A stretch of DNA of 59,574 nucleotides from Spirochaetota bacterium (GTDB lineage Bacteria > Spirochaetota > UBA4802 > UBA5550). The stretch spans positions 1 through 59,574 of the forward strand of contig JAFGJK010000101.1 in assembly GCA_016929135.1 (NCBI GenBank), in the 5' to 3' direction. The notes under the pieces were generated by a model. The model made no database searches and was not told the origin of the DNA. It saw only the letters and a program-made list of their open reading frames with translations. Below are positions 16,916 to 24,492 of this stretch, piece after piece. The translations under genes were made by a program, and so were the position numbers. Each line of letters begins with the position of its first letter. The first letter of the stretch is position 1.

Positions 16916-19215
16916 CCCGCATCCTTACCGAGGAGGTCAGCGAGGGTGATCCCCTTCAGGGTTTCCCGCCTGGACGCAATGATTCTCCTGAAAAGACGAT
17001 GGATGTCATGGCGGAACCGCCCCGTGCCGCGCGGTGACGGTACGGTGTAGGCGGTTTCGTCCAGATACTCCATCACCTCGGCGATAATGACGCTTTGCGA
17101 GGGGCGCGAGGGGGTCCACCTCCCGTCCGGGAGCCGATTGATGAGTTCCCGCTCGCCGAACAGCGCGGTGAAAAAGTCCACGGTCTCAGCGCCGTCCCCC
17201 GCCACAGGCAGGAGGTCCCTGAAGCCTGTCGGCCCCTTTCCCTGCTCGAATCTCCCGTAGATCCTGTGGAGTATCGCCAGTGCGTGGTACGCCGACATCC
17301 TGCCGGTGCGCGTGCCCCTGCGCAGGTCCAGCGTACTGTACGATTCGGGATGCATCAGGACGTACGACAGCTCTGCCCCGAGGAGAATTATCACCGACGA
17401 TGAATAGACGATGAGGAGGAAGAGCGGGATTGCTGCCAGGGCGCCGTAGATCGCCAGGGTCCCCCGTGCAAAGGTCTTCGTGTAGTAGATGAAAAGAAGA
17501 ATGAAGACGGCCCAGACGGCACTGGTGAAAGAGGCGCCGATCGCCGCGACCTTGAAGGGGACCCTGGTGTTCGGCAGCGCGATGTATGCCACCAGAAAAA
17601 GGAGCCAGATGAAAACGAAGGGGGCCAGGAAATTGATGAGAAAGGCGATGATGCTCCTCCCCTCCACCCCTTCCCAGTGCCGGCCTCTGTCCGCTGAACT
17701 CATCACAAGGCCGGTGTCGCCGACGGCCCAGATGGCTGTCCCCTGCACGGTGAGGGCGTTGATCTGGTAGGTGGGGAGTCGTGTGCGGGTCCACGAATCG
17801 CCGCCGTTTTTCGTGATCGCCAGCGATCCCCGGTCCCCTGCGGCGATCCCCTCCCTGGAATTGAAGAAATGGATGGCCCGGTAGCTGTAGGCGCGGAATT
17901 TCTTCGATGCCCAGGTGATCCCGCCGTTCGTGCTTCTGAGCACTATCCCCTCGCTCCCGCCGAGGTAGCAGGTGTAGTCATTGACGATACAGGAGCTGAA
18001 AAGGTTCACATGCCTTCCGCTCAGTTCCGCCGATTTCAGCTTCTCCACGATCCATGTGGTGCCGCCGTCGTAGGTGTGAACGAGCATCCCGCTGTCGCCT
18101 GTCACCAGGCCCCGGGTATCGGCGAAGTTGATGGAGTTGAGATCCCGGGTGACGCCGGGGAGCCTGACGAAGCTCCATGAAAGCCCCCCGTCGTCCGTCT
18201 GCAACAGCACGCCGCGGTCCCCCACAATGAATCCGTGATCTCTGTTCAGCATCCAGAGGTCCCTCAGGTTGAAGGAATCCAATCTTGAGAGGGCCCAGCT
18301 CATGCCGCCGTCATCCGTTTTCAGGAGTATGCCCCGGTTTCCGACGATCCAGCCCGCATCGCCCCTGAAGAGGATCTTGTTGAACTCCGATTTTTCAAAC
18401 TGCACCTGGTCGATCCGATGGTCCTTTTCTTCGAACATGCCGGAGGCCTCGTTGAAGAGGTAGGATTTCTGGTTGTCGAAATCGATTCTGTTCTCCGCCA
18501 GGGGGATCAGCTCCATGGACTTGCCCATGCGGTAGATGCCCCCCTTCCCCCCCACGATCCACCGCTCGCCGCTCCCGGTGAAGGCGATGCTGTGGTAGTT
18601 GGGTGCCGAGAAGAAGTCCGACAGCTGAGTGGTCACCGCCGTGCCGCCGATGAGGGTCACGGGCCCCAGGGTGAGGATGGCCCAGTAATAAATAACCCTG
18701 AGGAAGATGGGCCTGTTCTTTTTCACGCTCCATATGGTATTGAGCGACCGTTCCAGTGAGCGCAGGAGGGCGGTGGCGGTGAATACCATCACCACGGCGC
18801 TGATGCCGCCGATCTTCCCCGCGTTGTCTATCAGGCCGGAGAGGGCCACAAAGATCGGGTCTATGGTGATGTTGATGCCGTGATCTTTCATGAAGAAGGA
18901 TATGGCGCCGAAGAGCTCCTCCTTCTTCCCCTCGACGCCGGAGAAGATGGAGTAGACGGTGAGTACCACCGTCAGTGTTGGAATGAGGGACATGATCGCG
19001 GTATAGGATATCGACGAGGCCCTGGTGAGGCAGTCGTCGGCGATGAACCTGCGTATCGAGGCGAAGAGTACCTTCAGCGACGTGATGACCCAGCCGCTCA
19101 CCCCTTCCCGGCTGAAAAGTTCGTGCAGCAGGGCCGTGGCGCTTTCTTTCGGGGAGCTGAAGAACCTCCCGAACCGGCTGCGGCGTGACGGGTTGCCTCC
19201 TTCGTGATCTGTCAT
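16903..19215 (-). CDS. YihY/BrkB membrane protein with an inserted seven-bladed YCF48-type propeller
   Basis: The 770-residue protein begins like YihY/BrkB: an amphipathic N-terminus, LTRASSISYTAIMSLIPT and helices up to about residue 200, including LRSLERSLNTIW. At about 203-520 the family sequence is interrupted by seven 40-45-residue repeats of the type DDGGxSW and VGDRGxLxxT, the hallmark of YCF48/BNR beta-propellers. The YihY sequence then resumes: APFVFIWLLF, ALPNTRVPFK, LAIYGALAAIPLFLL and LLGAELSYVL, followed by a cytoplasmic C-terminus with a winged-helix-like region. YihY proteins are six-helix inner-membrane proteins of unknown function. ATG 19215 has AAGAGG six bases upstream; a TTG at 19287 is less likely. 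The insert is in frame with no stop. Confidence 0.87.
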   Translation of the reverse strand: MTDHEGGNPSRRSRFGRFFSSPKESATALLHELFSREGVSGWVITSLKVLFASIRRFIADDCLTRASSISYTAIMSLIPTLTVVLTVYSIFSGVEGKKEELFGAISFFMKDHGINITIDPIFVALSGLIDNAGKIGGISAVVMVFTATALLRSLERSLNTIWSVKKNRPIFLRVIYYWAILTLGPVTLIGGTAVTTQLSDFFSAPNYHSIAFTGSGERWIVGGKGGIYRMGKSMELIPLAENRIDFDNQKSYLFNEASGMFEEKDHRIDQVQFEKSEFNKILFRGDAGWIVGNRGILLKTDDGGMSWALSRLDSFNLRDLWMLNRDHGFIVGDRGVLLQTDDGGLSWSFVRLPGVTRDLNSINFADTRGLVTGDSGMLVHTYDGGTTWIVEKLKSAELSGRHVNLFSSCIVNDYTCYLGGSEGIVLRSTNGGITWASKKFRAYSYRAIHFFNSREGIAAGDRGSLAITKNGGDSWTRTRLPTYQINALTVQGTAIWAVGDTGLVMSSADRGRHWEGVEGRSIIAFLINFLAPFVFIWLLFLVAYIALPNTRVPFKVAAIGASFTSAVWAVFILLFIYYTKTFARGTLAIYGALAAIPLFLLIVYSSSVIILLGAELSYVLMHPESYSTLDLRRGTRTGRMSAYHALAILHRIYGRFEQGKGPTGFRDLLPVAGDGAETVDFFTALFGERELINRLPDGRWTPSRPSQSVIIAEVMEYLDETAYTVPSPRGTGRFRHDIHRLFRRIIASRRETLKGITLADLLGKDAGHST

Positions 19216-19323
19216 GATGAGCCTCTTGGGTCCTGATGGATCGCTGCGCCTTTGTGAAGAGCATAGCCGAAGGAAGGGCCGGGTCAAGAAATATTCCGTA
19301 CGGATATATAAAAATGGACGCCG

Positions 19324-20394
19324 TTACCGGTAGACATCCAGACTCCTCTTGGTTTCCTCCATGAGCCTGGAAGCTGCTCTCTCGATCGATTGCCCGGTGA
19401 CGGTGAACTCATGGGTGGTCAATGCCTTGATGAAACGATCATTGAAGCTTTCCGAGAAATGCCCGGTATCACAGTATTCGTCGAGGTCGTACAGCATGGC
19501 GCTGTCGCTCTGGGGGTCGTGAAGGGTGACGTTGTTCAGCCCCTTCATGGTTTCGAAGAGTTCCTGTTTAATCCGGACATATGCGTCCAGTCCGCCGCTC
19601 CTGTATACGTCCAGCCAGTAGAGTATCGAATGGGGCATGTAGATGATGTCGAAGCGGATCGAGGGATTGGCGCGAAGGAGCGGGAGTAGGTTCGTCGTGA
19701 TGTTCCCGCGGCCGTTTGCCATGAGCCGCCGTGTGTCTGCATTTCTCTCCGCTCTTCCCTTAAGCTCCTGTGCTCTTTTCCATCTTCGCAGCACCTGTTC
19801 ACGGCCGAAAAAGGGCTTTTTAATCTCCATCCAGTTATAGGCCGAGTCGAAATCGGCACTCCCCCCGCTGCGATGCAGGAGATTCACGGCGATGATTTCG
19901 CGTGACAGCTTGAAAAGGAGGTCGAAATTGGCTATATACCGGAAGTCGTTCCAGGGATTATCATCGTACAGGTAGAGCGGAAAGTCGGGAATCCTGAACA
20001 TATCCGGATCATCCATAAGCGTGTCCAGATCGAGACCCCAGACAACCCGCTTCACACGACCGGTCCTGATGGCGGTCTCCAGAATCAGGCGTATCTCCCT
20101 CATGGTTGCCCCGAACATTGTGAGGTTCACCGAAGGGGTGTGAAGTACCTTATCCACCATGGCCGGATCGGTGTTCGCCATGTACGAGGACCCCACGATC
20201 ACGGTTTCGTAACGCCTGTTTTTTGCCATGCCGGGATTGATATACCTGCAGTAGTTGCCGTGGATATAGGGCCTGTAGAAGGAGGCCTCGCGGAAGTACT
20301 GGATGGGATCGATGCAATAATTCAGTATCGAGAGCACGAAAAAGGCCGCAACTCCGACAGACGCGACCAGATAGAACCATCGTCTGGCAGTCAT
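19324..20394 (-). CDS. SGNH-hydrolase-like membrane-anchored protein, partner of the MBOAT acyltransferase
   Basis: The 356-residue protein has one N-terminal membrane anchor (FYLVASVGVAAFFVLSILNY, residues about 7-26) and an extracytoplasmic domain with VIVGSSYM, where the serine may be the nucleophile, and a C-terminal DTGHFSESFND that supplies Asp and His, the triad order of AlgX/AlgJ/DltD-type acyl-transfer proteins. An AAGGAG overlapping the upstream stop codon precedes the ATG. Directly downstream of an MBOAT gene (8 bases apart) it probably transfers acyl or acetyl groups delivered across the membrane to a surface glycan. The glycan cannot be identified here; no polysaccharide synthase is nearby. 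Confidence 0.75.
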   Translation of the reverse strand: MTARRWFYLVASVGVAAFFVLSILNYCIDPIQYFREASFYRPYIHGNYCRYINPGMAKNRRYETVIVGSSYMANTDPAMVDKVLHTPSVNLTMFGATMREIRLILETAIRTGRVKRVVWGLDLDTLMDDPDMFRIPDFPLYLYDDNPWNDFRYIANFDLLFKLSREIIAVNLLHRSGGSADFDSAYNWMEIKKPFFGREQVLRRWKRAQELKGRAERNADTRRLMANGRGNITTNLLPLLRANPSIRFDIIYMPHSILYWLDVYRSGGLDAYVRIKQELFETMKGLNNVTLHDPQSDSAMLYDLDEYCDTGHFSESFNDRFIKALTTHEFTVTGQSIERAASRLMEETKRSLDVYR

Positions 20395-20402
20395 GATTCT
20401 CC

Positions 20403-21863
20403 TTAAAAACCGAAGTATATGAATTCGGTATACCGCTGGATGAACACCAACGATACGCAGAATGCGGCTGCTGCCAGCGCCGCATAGCGTACGCTGGGCT
20501 TGAAGCCTTCGATTATTTCATTGCTATTCTTCAGTATCAGGGTCGCCGCGACCAGCATGCCGATCATAATCATGGTTGTCAGATCGCCCCGCAGCATCCA
20601 TTCGTGCGCGAAGCGGAGGTATCCTTCGGCGGGATTCCCCAGCAGAATCCCCACCGTCCGAGGGAGCACGATTCCCTTAAGGCCGGCCATGGCAGAAAGC
20701 ACATTCACGGCATCGGAAAAGGACCGGGCCCTGAAAAAGACCCACAGTACGTTCACGTAATTGAACGTGATGAAAAGTGCCAGCGGTCTGGGCATATGAA
20801 GAGAGGTCTTGTTCCAGAACCTGTGGATCACAAGGCCCAGGCCGTGCAGAAAGCCCCAGAATACAAAGGTCCATCCGGCTCCGTGCCAGATGCCGGCTAC
20901 GAGAAAGGTGATAATGATATTGCTGTAGGTTCTGAATTCTCCTGCCCTGCTCCCTCCCAGAGGGATATAGATGTAATCGCGTAGAAACGAGGATAGCGTG
21001 ATGTGCCATCTGCGCCAGAAATCCTGCAGGTTCCGGGCCTTGTAGGGAGAGTTGAAATTTATCGGCAGACGGATATTGAACATCAGCGCGGTGCCGATCG
21101 CCATGTCCGTGTAGCCGCTGAAATCGAAATAGAGCTGCAGCGTGTAGGAGATGCTCGTCAGCCATGAGTCCGCCAGCGTGAGCTGACTGGAGAGGGCGAA
21201 TCCTGTGTCGGCAAAGGGGGCGAGGTTGTCGGCGATCATGATTTTTTTGAATAGGCCCAGTGAAAACAGGAAGAGGCCCTTGGCGATATTGTCGTAGTTC
21301 AGTAACGTTGTGCGGGCATCCCCGCGCTGTCGGGATACATCCCCGTACCGCACAATGGGGCCGGAGAAGATCTGCGGGAAAAATGATGCGAAGGATAGGT
21401 AATCCACGAGTCCCTTTCTTCCCGCACCGCCGCGGTATGTGTCCACCAGGTAGGCGATCTGGATAAAGCTGTAAAAGCTTATACCCAGCGGGAGCGAGAT
21501 CCTGAGCGGCTGCAGTGGTTGTGGGAGAAACAGGTTTAAATTTCCGATGAAGAAATCAGTATACTTGAAATACGCCAGCAAGCCCACATTTACAACGATT
21601 CCGATAATGAGGAAGGTCCTTCGGATCCTGGCGCGGCCGTTCCAACGCTCCCGCTGGAGCAGGATGCCCACTGTGTAGTTGACGGCCATGGAGAGGCAGA
21701 AGAGCAGTGCATAACGTGGGTCCCACCATCCGTAATAGACCAGGCTGCAAGAAAAGAGCCACCAGAGCGCGGCAGAGCGCCCGAATCGCCGGAAAAGCAG
21801 GAAATAGACGGAGACCGATACGGGCAGGAAGACATAAATGTAGAGGTACGAGTTAAAAAGCAT
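20403..21863 (-). CDS. MBOAT family O-acyltransferase (AlgI/DltB-like)
   Basis: The 486-residue polytopic protein matches AlgI/DltB-type MBOAT proteins: DPRYALLFCLSMAVNY, FFPQIFSGPIVRYGD, the helix LYFDFSGYTDMAIGTALMF, NLQDFWRRWHITLSSFLRDY, the PLGGSR loop, and the catalytic histidine in VAGIWHGAGWTFVFWG. It moves acyl groups from a cytoplasmic donor to a periplasmic acceptor. It is translated together with the SGNH protein downstream. The ATG at 21863 has only a weak ribosome binding site. Upstream, a TATAGT-like element on the minus strand (21912-21907) could be its -10, but the -35 is poor. Confidence 0.9.
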   Translation of the reverse strand: MLFNSYLYIYVFLPVSVSVYFLLFRRFGRSAALWWLFSCSLVYYGWWDPRYALLFCLSMAVNYTVGILLQRERWNGRARIRRTFLIIGIVVNVGLLAYFKYTDFFIGNLNLFLPQPLQPLRISLPLGISFYSFIQIAYLVDTYRGGAGRKGLVDYLSFASFFPQIFSGPIVRYGDVSRQRGDARTTLLNYDNIAKGLFLFSLGLFKKIMIADNLAPFADTGFALSSQLTLADSWLTSISYTLQLYFDFSGYTDMAIGTALMFNIRLPINFNSPYKARNLQDFWRRWHITLSSFLRDYIYIPLGGSRAGEFRTYSNIIITFLVAGIWHGAGWTFVFWGFLHGLGLVIHRFWNKTSLHMPRPLALFITFNYVNVLWVFFRARSFSDAVNVLSAMAGLKGIVLPRTVGILLGNPAEGYLRFAHEWMLRGDLTTMIMIGMLVAATLILKNSNEIIEGFKPSVRYAALAAAAFCVSLVFIQRYTEFIYFGF

Positions 21864-22014
21864 ACTGTGATCTCGTTTCTAATTTTGGAAGGGTCGGCGT
21901 CTCGTTACTATACGTCTTAACCGAAAATGAGATAAACAATTTATAGAGATATTACTCCGGGATACCGCAAGCATTTTTTTCTTTGGAGGCGGAAATAGTA
22001 TCCATATTTTTACA

Positions 22015-22042
22015 TTGACAAATACTTACAATATTTTATTGT
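22015..22042 (+). promoter_or_regulatory. Predicted promoter of rpsU
   Basis: TTGACA (22015-22020), 16-base spacer, TATTGT (22037-22042). The motif ACAATATTT occurs twice around it (22028-22036 and 22046-22054), which could be a regulatory repeat. Confidence 0.5.
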
Positions 22043-22094
22043 GCCACAATATTTGTGCGAATCAGCGCTATTATGTATATCAGGAAGTGATGGT

Positions 22095-22364
22095 ATGACA
22101 ACCCCACTGGAAGTCGATGTGAACGGCGACATTGAAAGGGCCTTTAAAAACCTGAAGAAAAAGATGGCCTTCGAGGGCATTTTCAAGGAGCTGAAGCGCC
22201 GGCGGTACTATGAAAAACCGAGCGAAGAGAAGAAGAGGAAACGAGAGGAGGCCGAGCGCCGTCGCCTCAAGAAGATAAGAAGGATGTCGGTGCAGCAGAA
22301 CAGGACCCGCAAGCCTGCCAGGAGTTCTTCCCGCGAGCCCCAGAGCTCACCGGCTGCGGAATGA
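22095..22364 (+). CDS. rpsU: Small ribosomal subunit protein bS21
   Basis: The 89-residue protein contains LEVDVNGDIERAFKNLKKKM and ELKRRRYYEKPSEEKKRKRE, the bS21 signature, then a basic, Arg/Lys-rich tail extended by about 20 residues rich in Ser and Pro. bS21 sits near the anti-Shine-Dalgarno of 16S rRNA and takes part in initiation. The ATG at 22095 has AGGAAG seven bases before it and starts where bS21 proteins start; a longer in-frame reading from 22041 overlaps the promoter and is rejected. The gene has its own promoter and terminator. Confidence 0.92.
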   Translation: MTTPLEVDVNGDIERAFKNLKKKMAFEGIFKELKRRRYYEKPSEEKKRKREEAERRRLKKIRRMSVQQNRTRKPARSSSREPQSSPAAE

Positions 22365-22390
22365 TCTGTCTCTTTACCCGACGCGCATAA

Positions 22391-22413
22391 AATCCGGCCT
22401 GGCCGGATTTTTT
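22391..22413 (+). terminator. Rho-independent terminator after rpsU
   Basis: The arms AATCCGG and CCGGATT (inside AATCCGGCC T GGCCGGATT, 22391-22409) form a stem, followed by TTTTATTT. Located 26 bases after the rpsU stop, before rarA. Confidence 0.75.
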
Positions 22414-22441
22414 ATTTCTCCAAGAAACAGGCGGTAGCGCC

Positions 22442-23728
22442 ATGCAGAAGGATCCAACGGTCATTCCCCTCGCCGAACGGTGCAGGCCGGCCACGGTGGA
22501 GCAGTTCATCGGCCAGCGCCATCTGCTGGGGGACGGCAGGATTCTGAAGACCATGCTGGGTAAGAACACGGTCTATTCCATGATATTCTGGGGCGAGCCC
22601 GGATCGGGTAAGACCACTCTGGCCCGGCTGATCGCGGAGCACTGCTCCATGGATTCGCATTTCCTCAGCGCCATCTCTGCGGGGGTCGCCGATGTCAGGA
22701 AGGTCATCGAGAAGGGGAGGGAGAACAGAAAAAATGGGGTGAGAACCCTTCTCTTCCTCGACGAGATCCACCGCTTCAACAAGGCGCAGCAGGATTCCGT
22801 GCTCGGCTCGGTCGAGGCGGGGGATATCGTCCTCATCGGGGCCACCACGGAGAACCCTTCCTTCAGCATCATCTCGCCGCTGCTCTCCCGGACCAGGGTG
22901 ATCAAGCTCGAGCGCTTCTCCGCACAGGAGCTTGAAACGATCCTCCGCCACGCCCTGGAGTCCGACGAGATACTGAAGGGGATGAATATCCGCTTCGATG
23001 AGGGGGTGCAGGAGAAGCTGATCGGAATATCAAACGGGGATGCCAGGAGGATGCTGAACATCCTGGAGACCGCGGCGCTGGTCTCCCGCCAGGGCCTCAT
23101 CGACCAGGGATGCATCGATGAGGCAGTGAAGAATTCTTTTCTCTATTACGACAGGGCCGGGGACCATCACTACGACACCATATCGGCCTTTATCAAGTCG
23201 ATGCGGGGTTCTGACCCGGACGCCGCGGTCTACTACATGGCCAGGATGCTGCATTCCGGCGAGGATCCCGAGTTCATCACCAGGAGGATGGTGATCTTCG
23301 CCTCGGAGGACGTGGGGAACGCGGTGCCCCAGGCCATCACCATGGCGGTGTCGACCCTCACCGCGGTGCGTCTTATCGGCATGCCCGAGGCGGAGATTGT
23401 GTTGTCCCAGTGCGCCACCTTCCTGGCGTCGGCGCCGAAGAGCAACGCCTCATACATGGCCCTTCGCAGGGCCCAGGAGGCGGTGAGGAAGGGCGAGTTC
23501 ACGATCCCCATGCATATTCGGAACGCCCCCACCGGCATGATGGAGCGCTTCGGTTACGGGAAGGGATACCGGTATCCCCATGACTATCCCGAGCACTTCA
23601 TTGAGGAGGACTACCTCCCCGAGGAGCTGAAGGGGAGCCTGTTCTACGAACCCACCGAGCTGGGGAGCGAGAAGACCATTCGGGAACGTCTGAAGCGGCT
23701 CTGGCCGAGGCGCTTCCGTTCAGGGTGA
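22442..23728 (+). CDS. rarA: Replication-associated recombination protein A (MgsA/RarA AAA+ ATPase)
   Basis: The 428-residue AAA+ protein has ERCRPATVEQFIGQRHLLG at the N-terminus, Walker A GEPGSGKTT, Walker B LLFLDEIHRF, sensor 1 GATTENPSF, an arginine-finger region LLSRTRVIKLERF, and the RarA C-terminus with YYMARMLHSGEDPEFI and a conserved tetramerisation region. It acts at stalled forks with SSB and RecA. Length is normal for the family (about 420-450). It begins 29 bases after the rpsU terminator and converges on a lipoprotein gene 14 bases away. Confidence 0.94.
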   Translation: MQKDPTVIPLAERCRPATVEQFIGQRHLLGDGRILKTMLGKNTVYSMIFWGEPGSGKTTLARLIAEHCSMDSHFLSAISAGVADVRKVIEKGRENRKNGVRTLLFLDEIHRFNKAQQDSVLGSVEAGDIVLIGATTENPSFSIISPLLSRTRVIKLERFSAQELETILRHALESDEILKGMNIRFDEGVQEKLIGISNGDARRMLNILETAALVSRQGLIDQGCIDEAVKNSFLYYDRAGDHHYDTISAFIKSMRGSDPDAAVYYMARMLHSGEDPEFITRRMVIFASEDVGNAVPQAITMAVSTLTAVRLIGMPEAEIVLSQCATFLASAPKSNASYMALRRAQEAVRKGEFTIPMHIRNAPTGMMERFGYGKGYRYPHDYPEHFIEEDYLPEELKGSLFYEPTELGSEKTIRERLKRLWPRRFRSG

Positions 23729-23742
23729 AGCGCCGCACCTGC

Positions 23743-24273
23743 TCAGAAGCCGGTATAGATCTCGGTGTCTGCGCTGATGGTGAGCGTGAAGAGAAAGGGA
23801 CTGTCCGAGAGTGCGGAGTAGCGGACCCTGTAGCGGCTCACTGGATCGAGTTTCTGGAGGGGCTCGGTCTTCGAGGTGCAGATGGTGACTGACGGCTGGT
23901 GCTCCCACTGGGATGAGAAATTCTGCGCCACCGTGGTATAGATCTCCCGTTCCTTCTGGTGGAACATGCCGATATTGAATAACTTTTCCACGAGGAAGAA
24001 GGTCTTCACCGACACCTTTTTGGGCGGCAGAGTGTCGGTGGTGTAGATGGCGTTAATGACGATCCTGATGCAGTCGGTGGGCTCCTTGATTTTAAAGAAG
24101 AACTGGTAGGTCCTGGCTCCGTCGATGTCTTCAACGGCCGTCACGGCCTCCCCGGAGGGTATCTGTCGGACGTAGTTGTTGCGGTATGAGCGCTCCCTCT
24201 GGCCCGAGATACAGGATGCTCCGATGAGGATGACCGCAACGCACGGGATTATGGGGATTCCTTTTTTTGACAT
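23743..24273 (-). CDS. Putative lipoprotein of unknown function
   Basis: The reading frame gives about 176 residues from ATG 24273 (MSKKGIPIIPCVAVILIGAS), whose hydrophobic leader ends in IGASC, a relaxed lipobox with Cys21, suggesting export and lipid anchoring. Other in-frame ATGs occur up to 24342 but none has a clear ribosome binding site, so the start is uncertain. The mature part begins with Arg/Gln-rich residues and contains YQFFFKIKEPTDCIRIVINAI and a predicted beta-rich body. I do not recognise the family. It is divergent from smc and convergent with rarA. Confidence 0.65.
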   Translation of the reverse strand: MSKKGIPIIPCVAVILIGASCISGQRERSYRNNYVRQIPSGEAVTAVEDIDGARTYQFFFKIKEPTDCIRIVINAIYTTDTLPPKKVSVKTFFLVEKLFNIGMFHQKEREIYTTVAQNFSSQWEHQPSVTICTSKTEPLQKLDPVSRYRVRYSALSDSPFLFTLTISADTEIYTGF

Positions 24274-24385
24274 TATGTGCATGATTGTCATTATAATGAG
24301 AATCGGCTCGCGGCACCCTGGGCTGCGGATGATGCCGGGCACTTAAAATATCGCCATATTTTACCCGCATATCAATTTTTTTTAC

Positions 24386-24399
24386 TTGCCTTGAGGCAA
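24386..24399. promoter_or_regulatory. 14-bp palindrome in the lipoprotein-smc divergent region
   Basis: TTGCCT TG AGGCAA forms perfect 6-bp arms between the divergent lipoprotein and smc starts. It could be an operator; I see no convincing promoter around it. Confidence 0.3.
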
Positions 24400-24492
24400 C
24401 CTGTTCATGTTCCATGGGTAGCCAGGGATCTTCAACAGGACAGATCTTCATTACGGCATTATACAAGGTACAACAGGCGGCGCGGGGAAGAT

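Noticed and set aside
24277..24492. A 72-codon N-terminal extension of smc
   Set aside because: Sequence has no family match, overlaps the upstream region of the divergent lipoprotein, and the known SMC start MFLKSMSLFGF is at 24493.
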